64,000 nucleotides of DNA from Phycisphaeraceae bacterium (GTDB lineage Bacteria; Planctomycetota; Phycisphaerae; Phycisphaerales; UBA1924): assembly GCA_019636625.1 (NCBI GenBank), contig JAHBXE010000009.1, positions 1-64,000 on the forward strand, written 5' to 3'. Positions 16,662 through 24,035 of this stretch are shown piece by piece. The translations under genes and the position numbers were made by a program. Numbering within the stretch: the stretch's first letter is position 1; the number at the start of each line of letters is the position of its first letter. Under the pieces are notes generated by a model that made no database searches, was not told the origin of the DNA, and worked only from the letters and a program-made list of their open reading frames with translations.

Positions 16662-16726
16662 GTACCGAACAAATCGACAAGAAAACTGTCGGTTGCGTAC
16701 ACCGAGGGTCGATTTGTTCGGGGTAC
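16662..16726 (+). promoter_or_regulatory. Long inverted repeat between dprA and lexA, possible operator
   Basis: GTACCGAACAAATCGAC (16662-16678) is matched in reverse complement by GTCGATTTGTTCGGGGTAC (16708-16726), with two extra Gs in the second arm. The loop is 29 nt. Centre-to-centre distance is about 47 bp. The arms carry CGAAC and GTTCG half-sites, like those in GAAC-N4-GTTC LexA boxes, but here far apart. It could be a looping operator, an RNA hairpin, or a terminator-like stem for dprA without a T tract. Confidence 0.45.
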
Positions 16727-16844
16727 ACAAGGAGTCTCAACGAGACTTGCCGCTGGAGGCGCGGCCCGCACCACGAGGGGGATTCCTCGGCACACGCAGG
16801 TGTGAACGTCACGCGAGGCGGACTCGCGGAAGCTGAGGTGATCC

Positions 16845-17402
16845 ATGCGTTCGAACCCTCCTCTGATCCTGACCGGACCCGGCGGCGACTTCCAGCAGGC
16901 CTACGGAGCCGAACCAGGACCCAAGCGCCTCAGGCTTGTGCGGTTGGAGACTTCGGTTGAGACCCCGGAGGAAACCCGGGACATCGCGGGGGCCCCGGCA
17001 TGGGCCTCCCGGACGGCGGGACTCGTGGCCCTGGCCGTCGCGAAACTCGCGGTTGTCGAGAGACTCCTGGCTGTTCAGGCCGCGGCCATTGCGGGAGTCC
17101 GAGCATCGGTCAGGAGGGCCTGCGAAGTCCGAAGCCCCGGGGCGGCTCTGGTGGGCACCCAGGGGTCCTTGCGAATCGAACAGGTACAGGAGCATGGCGA
17201 TGAATCTCACCCCCAAGCAACTCAAGATCCTCCAACTTATCCGCGATTGGCGGGTCCGACGCGGCTATTCCCCGACCATGCAGGAACTGGCCGACGAAAT
17301 CGGCGTCAGCAAGGTCACGGTGTTCGAGCACGTCGAAGCGCTCATCAAAAAGGGCGCGCTCGTGCGCGAGCCCAACAAGGCTCGCTCTTTGTCGATCGCT
17401 GA
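16845..17402 (+). CDS. Possible small gene upstream of and overlapping lexA
   Basis: The ATG has GAGGTG 4 nt upstream. From the ATG to about 17190 the frame has a coding-like pattern: hand reading shows third positions mostly G or C, while second positions are much less so. Encoded phrases look protein-like (TGPGGDFQQAYGAEPGPKRL; GLVALAVAKLAVVERLLAVQ). After about 17190 the frame runs through lexA with non-coding character until a TAA at 17400. A shift of one base would instead end the gene at a TGA overlapping the lexA ATG (ATGA at 17200-17203). It may be a real leader gene that has suffered a frameshift. Function unknown; no family recognised. Confidence 0.35.
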   Translation: MRSNPPLILTGPGGDFQQAYGAEPGPKRLRLVRLETSVETPEETRDIAGAPAWASRTAGLVALAVAKLAVVERLLAVQAAAIAGVRASVRRACEVRSPGAALVGTQGSLRIEQVQEHGDESHPQATQDPPTYPRLAGPTRLFPDHAGTGRRNRRQQGHGVRARRSAHQKGRARARAQQGSLFVDR

Positions 17403-17817
17403 GGGCACCGCCGTTCCGGATGAGTCCCGGCCCGGCCGCTACCCCCTTGTCGGCAAGATCGCCGCCGGCTACCCCATCGAGAAGGTCGCCGAACAGGACG
17501 AGATCGATGTCAACGAACTCCTCTGTGGCCGCAGCGCCCGCAGCGGCGACTCCACGTTCGCCCTGAAGGTGGAGGGCGATTCCATGAAGGATGAGGGCAT
17601 CCTCGACGGCGACTATGTCCTGGTCGAACGGACCGAGACCGCCCGCAACGGCGACCGCGTCGTCGCGCTCCTCCCCGATGGGCAGACCACGCTCAAGACC
17701 TACTACAAGGAGGACGACGGCATCCGCCTCCAGCCCGCCAACTCCAGCTTCGACCCCATCAAGGTCAAGTACTGCCAAGTTCAGGGAATTGTCAAAGGCG
17801 TCGTCCGCCGATACTGA
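17200..17817 (+). CDS. lexA: LexA, SOS repressor
   Basis: 205 residues. The second of two close ATGs is chosen because AGGAG lies 7 nt upstream. An N-terminal winged helix (LTPKQLKILQLIRDWRVRRG; SPTMQELADEIGVSKVTVFE) precedes the S24 self-cleavage domain. The scissile Ala-Gly is in GKIAAGYPI, the nucleophile Ser in KVEGDSMKDEG and the general base Lys in QTTLKTYYK. It represses SOS genes and is cleaved when RecA is activated. All catalytic residues are present and length matches the family. An inverted repeat and a possible leader gene lie upstream. Confidence 0.95.
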   Translation: MNLTPKQLKILQLIRDWRVRRGYSPTMQELADEIGVSKVTVFEHVEALIKKGALVREPNKARSLSIAEGTAVPDESRPGRYPLVGKIAAGYPIEKVAEQDEIDVNELLCGRSARSGDSTFALKVEGDSMKDEGILDGDYVLVERTETARNGDRVVALLPDGQTTLKTYYKEDDGIRLQPANSSFDPIKVKYCQVQGIVKGVVRRY

Positions 17818-17864
17818 ACTCGGTCCCACCGGGGTCGCGAGTTCCTCGCGGCCCGGAGACCCCA

Positions 17865-18671
17865 TTGTCATCACATCAAGGGCAGAGTCCGCAACAGCAA
17901 CAGTTCCTCCAACACCGCGTATTCGCCGAGATTCTCGGTGTCCGAAAGCGCGTATCGCAGCTTGAAGCACTCGAGTTGCTCCGGCAGATCAACCGCTCGC
18001 CGCGTTTCCGCGTCGAGTTCACCTCTCAGTTCGGCGAGGACTGCTGGCTGTGGGACCTCTTCCACGGGCAGGCGGATGGTTTTTTCATCGAAGTCGGCGC
18101 CTACGACGGGTACACCTACAGCGTCAGCTATCCGTTCGAAGCCATCGGATGGACCGGGCTTCTGGTCGAGCCGATTCCCGAGCGATTCGAGAAGGCCCGC
18201 GTCCGACGCACGGGCAGCCGCGTGGTACACGCCGCTCTGGCGGCTGAGGGCGGCCCGTCAACATGCACTTTCAATGTCGTCGACGGGTCGTTCGAGGGAA
18301 TGCTCTCCCACCTGAACCCGACGGAAGCGATCACCCGGGAGGTCTCGTCCATCGGCCGAACCAGCCGTCAGGTGACGGTGCCCTTGTCCACCATGGACCA
18401 ACTCCTCGTGGACCACAAGACCCCAATCGACTTCGCTGTCATCGATGTGGAGGGGGGCGAGATTCCCTTGCTGCAAGGGTTCAACCTGCGGCTTCACAGG
18501 CCGCGAGTCGTGATGTTGGAGGAGTCAGTCCCGAACCCCACCTCCGCCGTTTCGCGGCACATGGTGCACAACGGGTACCAGCCCGTGGCCTATCCATGGA
18601 TCAACCGCGTCTATGTCCGGGATGACGAAACCGAACTGATCGATCGGGCTCGCCGAATTCCGCTGTGGTGA
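17865..18671 (+). CDS. FkbM-family methyltransferase
   Basis: 268 residues, TTG start with GGAG 6 nt upstream. The SAM-binding site is GFFIEVGAYDGYTYS near residue 70, followed by GLLVEPIPERFEKAR. Later landmarks are PLSTMDQLL and DFAVIDVEGGEIPLLQGF, both typical of FkbM-type O-methyltransferases. These enzymes methylate hydroxyls of sugars or polyketides, often on surface glycans. The N-terminal 50 residues (Gln-rich, then helical) are not part of the common domain. It lies 47 nt after lexA; whether it belongs to the same transcript is uncertain. Confidence 0.8.
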   Translation: MSSHQGQSPQQQQFLQHRVFAEILGVRKRVSQLEALELLRQINRSPRFRVEFTSQFGEDCWLWDLFHGQADGFFIEVGAYDGYTYSVSYPFEAIGWTGLLVEPIPERFEKARVRRTGSRVVHAALAAEGGPSTCTFNVVDGSFEGMLSHLNPTEAITREVSSIGRTSRQVTVPLSTMDQLLVDHKTPIDFAVIDVEGGEIPLLQGFNLRLHRPRVVMLEESVPNPTSAVSRHMVHNGYQPVAYPWINRVYVRDDETELIDRARRIPLW

Positions 18672-18730
18672 GGCCTTCGTCGGATAGGCACTCCCATCGA
18701 GTCCCGACGGTGAAACGCCAATCGACAAGT

Positions 18731-19414
18731 TCACTCGGGACTCTCAATCGCGATTGATCGCCGATCCACGGGACTTGCCAGGTCCGGTTTCCACCGCGTC
18801 TGGAGGTCATGCTCCACTTTCAGCAGGTCGAGCACCTTTCCAACGACAAAGTCCACCATATCTCCCACGGTTTGCGGCTTCAGATACAGCCCTGGATTGG
18901 TCGGGCACACAATCGCTCCGGCCAGGGACAGGCGGTGGTAGTTCTCGATGTCGATGTGCGACAGCGGCATTTCCCGGTGGCACATCACCAGCGGCCGCCG
19001 CTCCTTCAAGGTCACCGCCGCGGCCCGGCACAGCAGGTTCGACCCCGACCCGGTCGCCACCGCTCCCAGAGTTGCCGACGAGGCCGGCAAAATGGCCATT
19101 CCATCGTGCAGGAAGCTCCCCGACGCGATCACCGCCCCGACGTCCTTGTTCGGGTGCACCACCAACCGCCGCTCGATGGCCACCTTGGCGGTCATGTCCG
19201 GTGCTGCGGCCATCAACCCCGGCACGAGCTCTTCCACCACCAGTCGCTTGACCCCCGCCTCGTCAAAGAGCAGCCGGCGGCCGTAGTCGGTCACGACCAG
19301 GTGCACCTCGTGCCCCTTGAGCAGGAGTTGCTCCAGGAATCGCAGCGTGTACGCCGCTCCGGAAGCGCCGGAGACCCCGAGAACGAACTTCCGGACATGG
19401 GTCGTCATCGCCAT
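18731..19414 (-). CDS. ubiX: UbiX-like flavin prenyltransferase
   Basis: 227 residues from ATG 19414, preceded by a GGGGG-type ribosome site; a further in-frame extension reaches the divergent intergenic region and was not used. The FMN-binding start is KFVLGVSGASGAAYTLRFLE. Other landmarks: IASGSFLHDGMAILPASSAT, GSGSNLLCRAAAVTLKERRP, and VMCHREMPLSHIDIENYHRL. UbiX makes prenylated FMN, the cofactor of UbiD-type decarboxylases in ubiquinone or menaquinone and aromatic-acid metabolism. No UbiD is in the window. The C-terminal 35 residues are slightly longer than in E. coli. Confidence 0.9.
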   Translation of the reverse strand: MAMTTHVRKFVLGVSGASGAAYTLRFLEQLLLKGHEVHLVVTDYGRRLLFDEAGVKRLVVEELVPGLMAAAPDMTAKVAIERRLVVHPNKDVGAVIASGSFLHDGMAILPASSATLGAVATGSGSNLLCRAAAVTLKERRPLVMCHREMPLSHIDIENYHRLSLAGAIVCPTNPGLYLKPQTVGDMVDFVVGKVLDLLKVEHDLQTRWKPDLASPVDRRSIAIESPE

Positions 19415-19566
19415 CCCCCTTCGCGGCCGGCACCCGCCCCGATTCAGGCGGACCGGGCCCACGCGGTGCGAAAATGGTAGGGTGAGGGAAGAACCGGGGT
19501 TGAGCCAACCCGGAGGTTTGCAGGTGCCAACAATGGGGCCCCAACTGAACTGAAGGGCCACCCGCC

Positions 19567-20154
19567 ATGAAGCACATCGCCTGTACCGCCATCTTGCTCC
19601 TGACCGGCTTCCTTACCGGCTGCATCAGTTGGGCGAGCTACCCCGCGGCGCCGGGGGAGATCGCCATCAAGGATCCGAACCAGCCCATCATCGAGGAGCT
19701 GATGATGACCGGGATGCGGTGGGTGGTTCAGAAGTACCCACCGGTCGACGCCTCGGGCACTCACGTGGGCGGCGGACGGATCGCGTTCAATCTGCCCTTT
19801 GGCGTCCGGCCAAACGTGTACCGGCGCGTGTGCGAGGCCGCGGGCGGGGGCGCCGAGCCGCTGACTCCGGATAACGCATCGCTCCCGATTTACCATGTCC
19901 GCGAGCTTCGGATCCGGGGCGATCAGGCGCAGATGAACGTCGTCTTCCCGGCATCGACACTCGGCGCTTCGCCCAAGGGCGGGCCGGTGTACCAGGAAGT
20001 CAAAATTGGGTTTCAGGGCGGGCTGCGGAACTGGCGCGTGAGCAGCTTCCGCGAGTGGGGCCCGGGGGCGGAGCCGCCGGAGCCGAACTTCTACGTTCCC
20101 GAACCTGGCTTCAACCCCAATGCGGAGCGCCGGACGCTCCCGCCGGGCCCTTGA
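19567..20154 (+). CDS. Hypothetical lipoprotein
   Basis: 195 residues. Signal peptide with lipobox (LLTGFLTGC). The mature domain has a compact alpha/beta look: IIEELMMTGMRWVVQKYPPV, then FNLPFGVRPNVYRRV, then LRIRGDQAQMNVVFP. A Pro/Glu-rich tail ends it (REWGPGAEPPEPNFYVPEPG). No family is recognised. It is divergent from ubiX with a 150-bp intergenic region. Outer-membrane or inner-membrane lipid anchoring is inferred from the signal only. Confidence 0.65.
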   Translation: MKHIACTAILLLTGFLTGCISWASYPAAPGEIAIKDPNQPIIEELMMTGMRWVVQKYPPVDASGTHVGGGRIAFNLPFGVRPNVYRRVCEAAGGGAEPLTPDNASLPIYHVRELRIRGDQAQMNVVFPASTLGASPKGGPVYQEVKIGFQGGLRNWRVSSFREWGPGAEPPEPNFYVPEPGFNPNAERRTLPPGP

Positions 20155-20158
20155 GGCT

Positions 20159-20617
20159 TCACGCGAAGATGTCGATCATGCGACCGGGCCGCGACGGCAG
20201 GGTGACGCGGTACACCGTGAGCAGACGCCGCTCAACGCGGACGGCTTCGATGACGGTCACATCCCCCAGCCGCGGGAAGTCCAGTCCGCCGTGCTTGGAC
20301 GAACCTTTCGGGGCCTTGTCGTCAACGGCGCGGCACTCGGGCGACCGTTCGGGCCTGGTGTACCCCGACCAATCGACGCGGTGGGCGAGGTCGGGCGTCA
20401 GCGGCCACTCCCGGTTCAGGCGGTTGAGGTGCTTGGCGAAGGCGACCAGCTCGAGGGCGCACTCGGTTTCGACGAGCCGCTCCACCTCCCGCTGGCGGCA
20501 GGCGTGGGTCCGCGGCTGCTCGACGGGGCAGGCGTCCAACGAAAGACCCGGGCCGCGGCGCGAATCCACCCAATCGCGCCGGGTCACCGGGTTGCATTCA
20601 TGTACGTCGCGGATCAT
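20159..20617 (-). CDS. Hypothetical protein
   Basis: 152 residues, convergent with the preceding lipoprotein gene (4 nt between stops). The sequence is mixed and charged, with His/Cys early (RDVHECNPVTRRDWVDSRRG) and a beta-like end (DVTVIEAVRVERRLLTVYRV). The start is uncertain because no clear ribosome site is visible and the frame stays open upstream into queA antisense. No family is recognised. It may act with queA's promoter region, which begins less than 200 bp away. Confidence 0.5.
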   Translation of the reverse strand: MIRDVHECNPVTRRDWVDSRRGPGLSLDACPVEQPRTHACRQREVERLVETECALELVAFAKHLNRLNREWPLTPDLAHRVDWSGYTRPERSPECRAVDDKAPKGSSKHGGLDFPRLGDVTVIEAVRVERRLLTVYRVTLPSRPGRMIDIFA

Positions 20618-20788
20618 GCCGCGGATCTGGTTTCGAGCGGCGTGCCAGGCAGATCGTGCAGATGGCAGGGCCGGTAATCTCGCGGGAATGGCGCGGGGAA
20701 GCGGGTCGGGCCGGGATCCGGGTGAAGCCGGGGGTTTTCCGGTTGTGCGGCGTGTTGCGTATGTGCAACAAACATGTGGCGTTGCGTG

Positions 20789-21877
20789 ATGAGGACGGCG
20801 GACCTTGAGTACAACCTGCCTCCGGACCGGATCGCGACCGAGCCCGTGACGCCGCGGGACTCGGCGCGGCTGATGGTGGTCGACCGGGCGGATCCGTCGC
20901 GAGTAAAGGACATGAGGGTGCGGGACCTGCCGGGGCAGCTGCGGGCGGGGGATGTGCTGGTGTTCAACACGACGCGGGTTCTGCCGGCCAGGTTCTTTGG
21001 GAGGCGCATCGGCAGCGGGGGAAAGGTGGAGGGCCTGTACCTGGTTTCGCTTCCCGAGGCGGGCGGCGCGCCCAAGTGGGTGGTGCTGCTGAAGGGGAAG
21101 CACGTGCGGCCGGGGGTTGTTGTGGCGCTGGACGAAACGGAGGGCGGCCAAAGCGGATATTCGCTGCGAGTGGTCGAGCGGCGGGAGCCCGGGGGTTGGG
21201 TGGTGGATGTGGAAGGGCCGCGGGCGTCCACGGGGGAGGTGCTGGATCGGGTGGGGCATGTGCCGCTGCCGCCGTACATCGTGAAGGCGCGGCAGCAGAC
21301 CGGTTTCGTGGCGGATGAGACGCGGGATCGGGAGCGGTATCAGACGGTGTACGCGGCGGAAGCGGGATCGGTGGCGGCGCCGACGGCGGGACTCCACTTC
21401 ACGCCGGAGTTGCTGGAGCAGTTGGAGCGGATGGGGGTCGAGCGGGTGGATGTGCTGCTGCACGTGGGGGCGGGGACGTTCAAGCCGGTGGAGACGGAGA
21501 TCGTCGAAGACCATCCGATGCACTCGGAATGGTGCTCGATGTCGCGGGCGGCGGTGGAACGGGTGCAGCGGGCGAAGCGTGAAGGGCGGCGGGTGATTGC
21601 GGTGGGGACAACGGCGGCGCGGACGTTGGAGGCGTACGCGGCGGCGGGGGAAACGCCGGAGTACCTGGAGACGCGGCTGCTGATCACGCCGGGGTACCGG
21701 TTTGCATGGGTGGATGGAATGCTGACGAACTTTCACCTGCCGCGGTCGACGCTGATGGCGATGGTGGCGGCGCTGTTTGCGGAGCGGGGCGTGGAGCGGC
21801 TCAAGGGGCTCTATGAGCGGGCGATCAGGGAGGGGTATCGGTTTTACAGCTATGGGGATGCGATGGTGGTGGTGTAG
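20789..21877 (+). CDS. queA: QueA, tRNA preQ1 ribosyltransferase-isomerase
   Basis: 362 residues; an ATG 15 nt earlier (20774) is possible. Landmarks of the family: LPPDRIATEPVTPRDSARLM, LVFNTTRVLPARFFG, YQTVYAAEAGSVAAPTAGLH, HVGAGTFKPV, AVGTTAARTLE and LTNFHLPRSTLMAMV. QueA transfers and isomerises the ribosyl part of S-adenosylmethionine onto preQ1 at the tRNA wobble position, giving epoxyqueuosine. Length and motif order are normal. It is the first clearly G-rich gene in the window, in contrast to C-rich plus-strand genes before it. Confidence 0.93.
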   Translation: MRTADLEYNLPPDRIATEPVTPRDSARLMVVDRADPSRVKDMRVRDLPGQLRAGDVLVFNTTRVLPARFFGRRIGSGGKVEGLYLVSLPEAGGAPKWVVLLKGKHVRPGVVVALDETEGGQSGYSLRVVERREPGGWVVDVEGPRASTGEVLDRVGHVPLPPYIVKARQQTGFVADETRDRERYQTVYAAEAGSVAAPTAGLHFTPELLEQLERMGVERVDVLLHVGAGTFKPVETEIVEDHPMHSEWCSMSRAAVERVQRAKREGRRVIAVGTTAARTLEAYAAAGETPEYLETRLLITPGYRFAWVDGMLTNFHLPRSTLMAMVAALFAERGVERLKGLYERAIREGYRFYSYGDAMVVV

Positions 21878-21881
21878 AGGG

Positions 21882-21914
21882 GACAGCGAGGCAGCGAGGC
21901 AGCGAGGCAGCGAC
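21882..21914 (+). repeat. Tandem 8-bp repeat GGCAGCGA
   Basis: Four consecutive units of GNCAGCGA/GGCAGCGA with perfect 8-bp spacing follow the queA stop by a few bases. As an eight-base unit it would shift frame if copied into a gene. Confidence 0.8.
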
Positions 21915-21947
21915 GGGCGGATTGTGGGGTGGGCGGGGTCGGGAAGA

Positions 21948-21989
21948 TCAAGGTGCGCAAGATGCGGAGAGGGGAGTTTGAGCATCTTG
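21948..21989 (+). repeat. Dispersed hairpin repeat, copy near queA
   Basis: TCAAGGTGCGCAAG at 21948-21961 matches copies near 62.3 kb exactly. The end of this copy also pairs with its downstream flank: CAAGATGC (21958-21965) and GCATCTTG (21982-21989) form an 8-bp stem. Confidence 0.7.
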
Positions 21990-22308
21990 GGAGGGGTCGA
22001 GGGCTTGGGATTGGCGCGCGCGGGTGGCGGGTTTGGAGAGGCAAACCGGGGAACGGGGTGGTGCGGGGGCATCGCGCGGATTGAGTGCGTGCGTGGGGGT
22101 TCTTCGATGGAGGGCTTCGGAGACAGGTCCGCGGTTGTGCGCTGAAACGGGCACGCGGGAAAGCAGGGTGGAAGAGCTGCCCCAAGGTGCTCATGTGGGT
22201 TCAAGATGCGCAAAGCGGATGCGGGGCACCGGAACGCGGGGGATGCGCTGGGGTGAGAGGTTGAGGAGAGGACCAGGATGGATGCGGAGTCCCGGCTTCC
22301 GGGGGACA

Positions 22309-23439
22309 TCACGGATGGCGTCGGCGACGGACGGCGAAGAGGGCGGAGAGGCCGAGGAGTGTGGCGGCGCCGGGAGTTGGAACGGGCTGGACCCAGATGA
22401 CGGCTTCGGTAGCGCCGGTGAGGAAGTTGAACGCGAATCCACTGATGTACGTGTTGACGCCGTCAGACGAGATGCCCGTGGCTCCACTTTGGGTGTACTC
22501 CGCCGGCAGAAGCGAGTGCAGGTCGACCCAACTGGCGGCGGTACCGTTCCATAGGCTGGCGTGCGACGCCTGTGAGTAATCAATGACGTAGCCGACTTGA
22601 AACTGCCCATCGGTTGCATTCGCGACCGAACTACTGAATCCGGCCGGATGCAGGTTGACCCAGGAGGCGGCGGTGCCAGTCCAGAGCGCGGCGAAGCTGT
22701 CGACGATGCCGACTTGCTGCGCGCCGCTGATGCCGTAGGCCACTGAGGAGGTCGCGCCCATGGGATGCAGGTTGACCCAGGAAGCGGCGGTGCCGGTCCA
22801 AAGGCTCGCTTGGAACTGATAGTCACCGGAAAGTTCGAACTCGGTGTATCCGACCTGCTGCGATGCACTTATTCCAAAGGCCCCGGAAGAGTTCGCGTTC
22901 AAGGGAGAGGGGTGCAGATCCACGCGAGACGCGGCGGTGCCGCTCCAGAGGCTGGCACGGCTGCCGAACGTCCCCACTTGCTGGAAACCGTTGGTGGCGT
23001 TTGCCACGGAAGACCCGCCGGTGCCCGAGTGGAGGCTGGTCCATGAAGCGGCGGTGCCGGACCAGACGCTGGCGTGCGTCGTGTTTCCGAAGATGGCGTA
23101 CCCGACTTGCTGAGAACCGCCCGCGCCGAGGGCAAAGGAATCGGCAGCGCCGGTGGGGTGGAGGTTGATCCATGAGGCGGCCGTGCCGTTCCATAACGCG
23201 GCGTTATGACGCAGGTCGCCCTGCACCAGCTCCGAGGAAAAACCGACTTGGGAACTCCCGCTGGCACCGAGAGCCACCGAGAAGTTCCCGGGCACGCCGG
23301 CGGGGTCGTGCAGGCTGATGAAAGACCACTGGGCGTTGACGGGGGTGGCGAGGAGTGTGAGTGCCGCGGCAGGAGCGACGAAGCGGACGAGCAGGTGGAG
23401 GGTGCGCGCGGAGTGGTGGATGGAGCGTACTCGGTTCAT
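22309..23439 (-). CDS. HAF-repeat-like secreted protein with PEP-CTERM tail
   Basis: 376 residues. A long signal peptide (VAPAAALTLLATPVNAQ) precedes about seven repeats of 45-55 residues built as SQQVGY...ASLW-GTAASWVNLHP. Six copies keep the GTAAS core (WNGTAASWINLHP, WTGTAASWVNLHP and variants). The pattern resembles the HAF extracellular repeat, a beta-hairpin unit. The C terminus is a PEP-CTERM-type signal: PVPTPGAATLLGLSALFAV followed by RRRR. It should be exported and sorted to the envelope. Function is unknown. High identity among repeats suggests recent duplication or ongoing recombination. Confidence 0.75.
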   Translation of the reverse strand: MNRVRSIHHSARTLHLLVRFVAPAAALTLLATPVNAQWSFISLHDPAGVPGNFSVALGASGSSQVGFSSELVQGDLRHNAALWNGTAASWINLHPTGAADSFALGAGGSQQVGYAIFGNTTHASVWSGTAASWTSLHSGTGGSSVANATNGFQQVGTFGSRASLWSGTAASRVDLHPSPLNANSSGAFGISASQQVGYTEFELSGDYQFQASLWTGTAASWVNLHPMGATSSVAYGISGAQQVGIVDSFAALWTGTAASWVNLHPAGFSSSVANATDGQFQVGYVIDYSQASHASLWNGTAASWVDLHSLLPAEYTQSGATGISSDGVNTYISGFAFNFLTGATEAVIWVQPVPTPGAATLLGLSALFAVRRRRHP

Positions 23440-24035
23440 GTCTGGTCTCCCTCAAGGCGAGCCCGCCGGGTGAGCCGGCGGAGCGTGTCCGCTGTTGAAT
23501 ACCGGTGAAGGAAGGGGGGACTGACAGTGGGTTTCGGGAATTTTGCGTACCCCGTGTAAGGTCGGAGTCCGGGTGGGCGACGTGCGATACGAGGTCACGT
23601 TCGGGCTGCAGTCTGCGCGGCGGTCGTCAACCGGGAGAATCGCTCGCCGGGCCATACTCCGCGCCTTGGCTGCGTGCGGCCAGACCCTTGGTCTGGAGGG
23701 AGCATTCGGACTACGGCGGAAGTGTGAGAGTTTGTGGCGTAATCGGGGACGCAAGCCAGAGGGGAGTGAGGCGAAGCGAGTGAAACGGGGGATCGCATGC
23801 CCGGCGGAAGGCGGAGAGTGGACGGGCGGTTGGGAGGAAGGACCGGACGCGGGAAACGTGAAAGACCTCTGTCCGGCGGCACCCTGTCCCGTTGTTGCTT
23901 GCCGAACGGACGACGCCTCGGTGAGGCTTCGCGAACCGACCAAAGGAGTGGTCGTTTGGAGTACGATTCCGAGGGCTGTTTCTGCGTTGTTTTGGGCGTT
24001 TGCACCGATATTCCCGATGGTGCAGGGGTATCGCG
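23440..24035. other. Gene-free stretch upstream of murE
   Basis: Nearly 600 bp with open frames on both strands, none with a ribosome site and protein-like composition together. In many bacteria ftsL and ftsI precede murE; neither is found here. The left part should contain the promoter of the leftward PEP-CTERM gene and the right part that of murE, but no consensus promoter stands out. Confidence 0.5.

Larger units (their letters stand above)
21878..22308. other. Gene-free stretch rich in short repeats
   Basis: About 430 bp between two convergent genes. It holds an 8-bp tandem repeat at its left edge, a hairpin-forming repeat of the TCAAGGTGCGCAAG type at 21948, and a variant (TTCAAGATGCGCAAAG) near 22199. 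The remainder is G-rich on the + strand and no convincing gene is seen on either strand. Confidence 0.6.

Noticed and set aside
21882..21914. Tandem repeat as a CRISPR array
   Set aside because: Eight-base units without spacers, no cas genes.
20618..22312. Upward extension of the minus-strand frame that ends at 20159
   Set aside because: Antisense to queA; only the part left of 20617 lies outside a confirmed gene and is protein-like.
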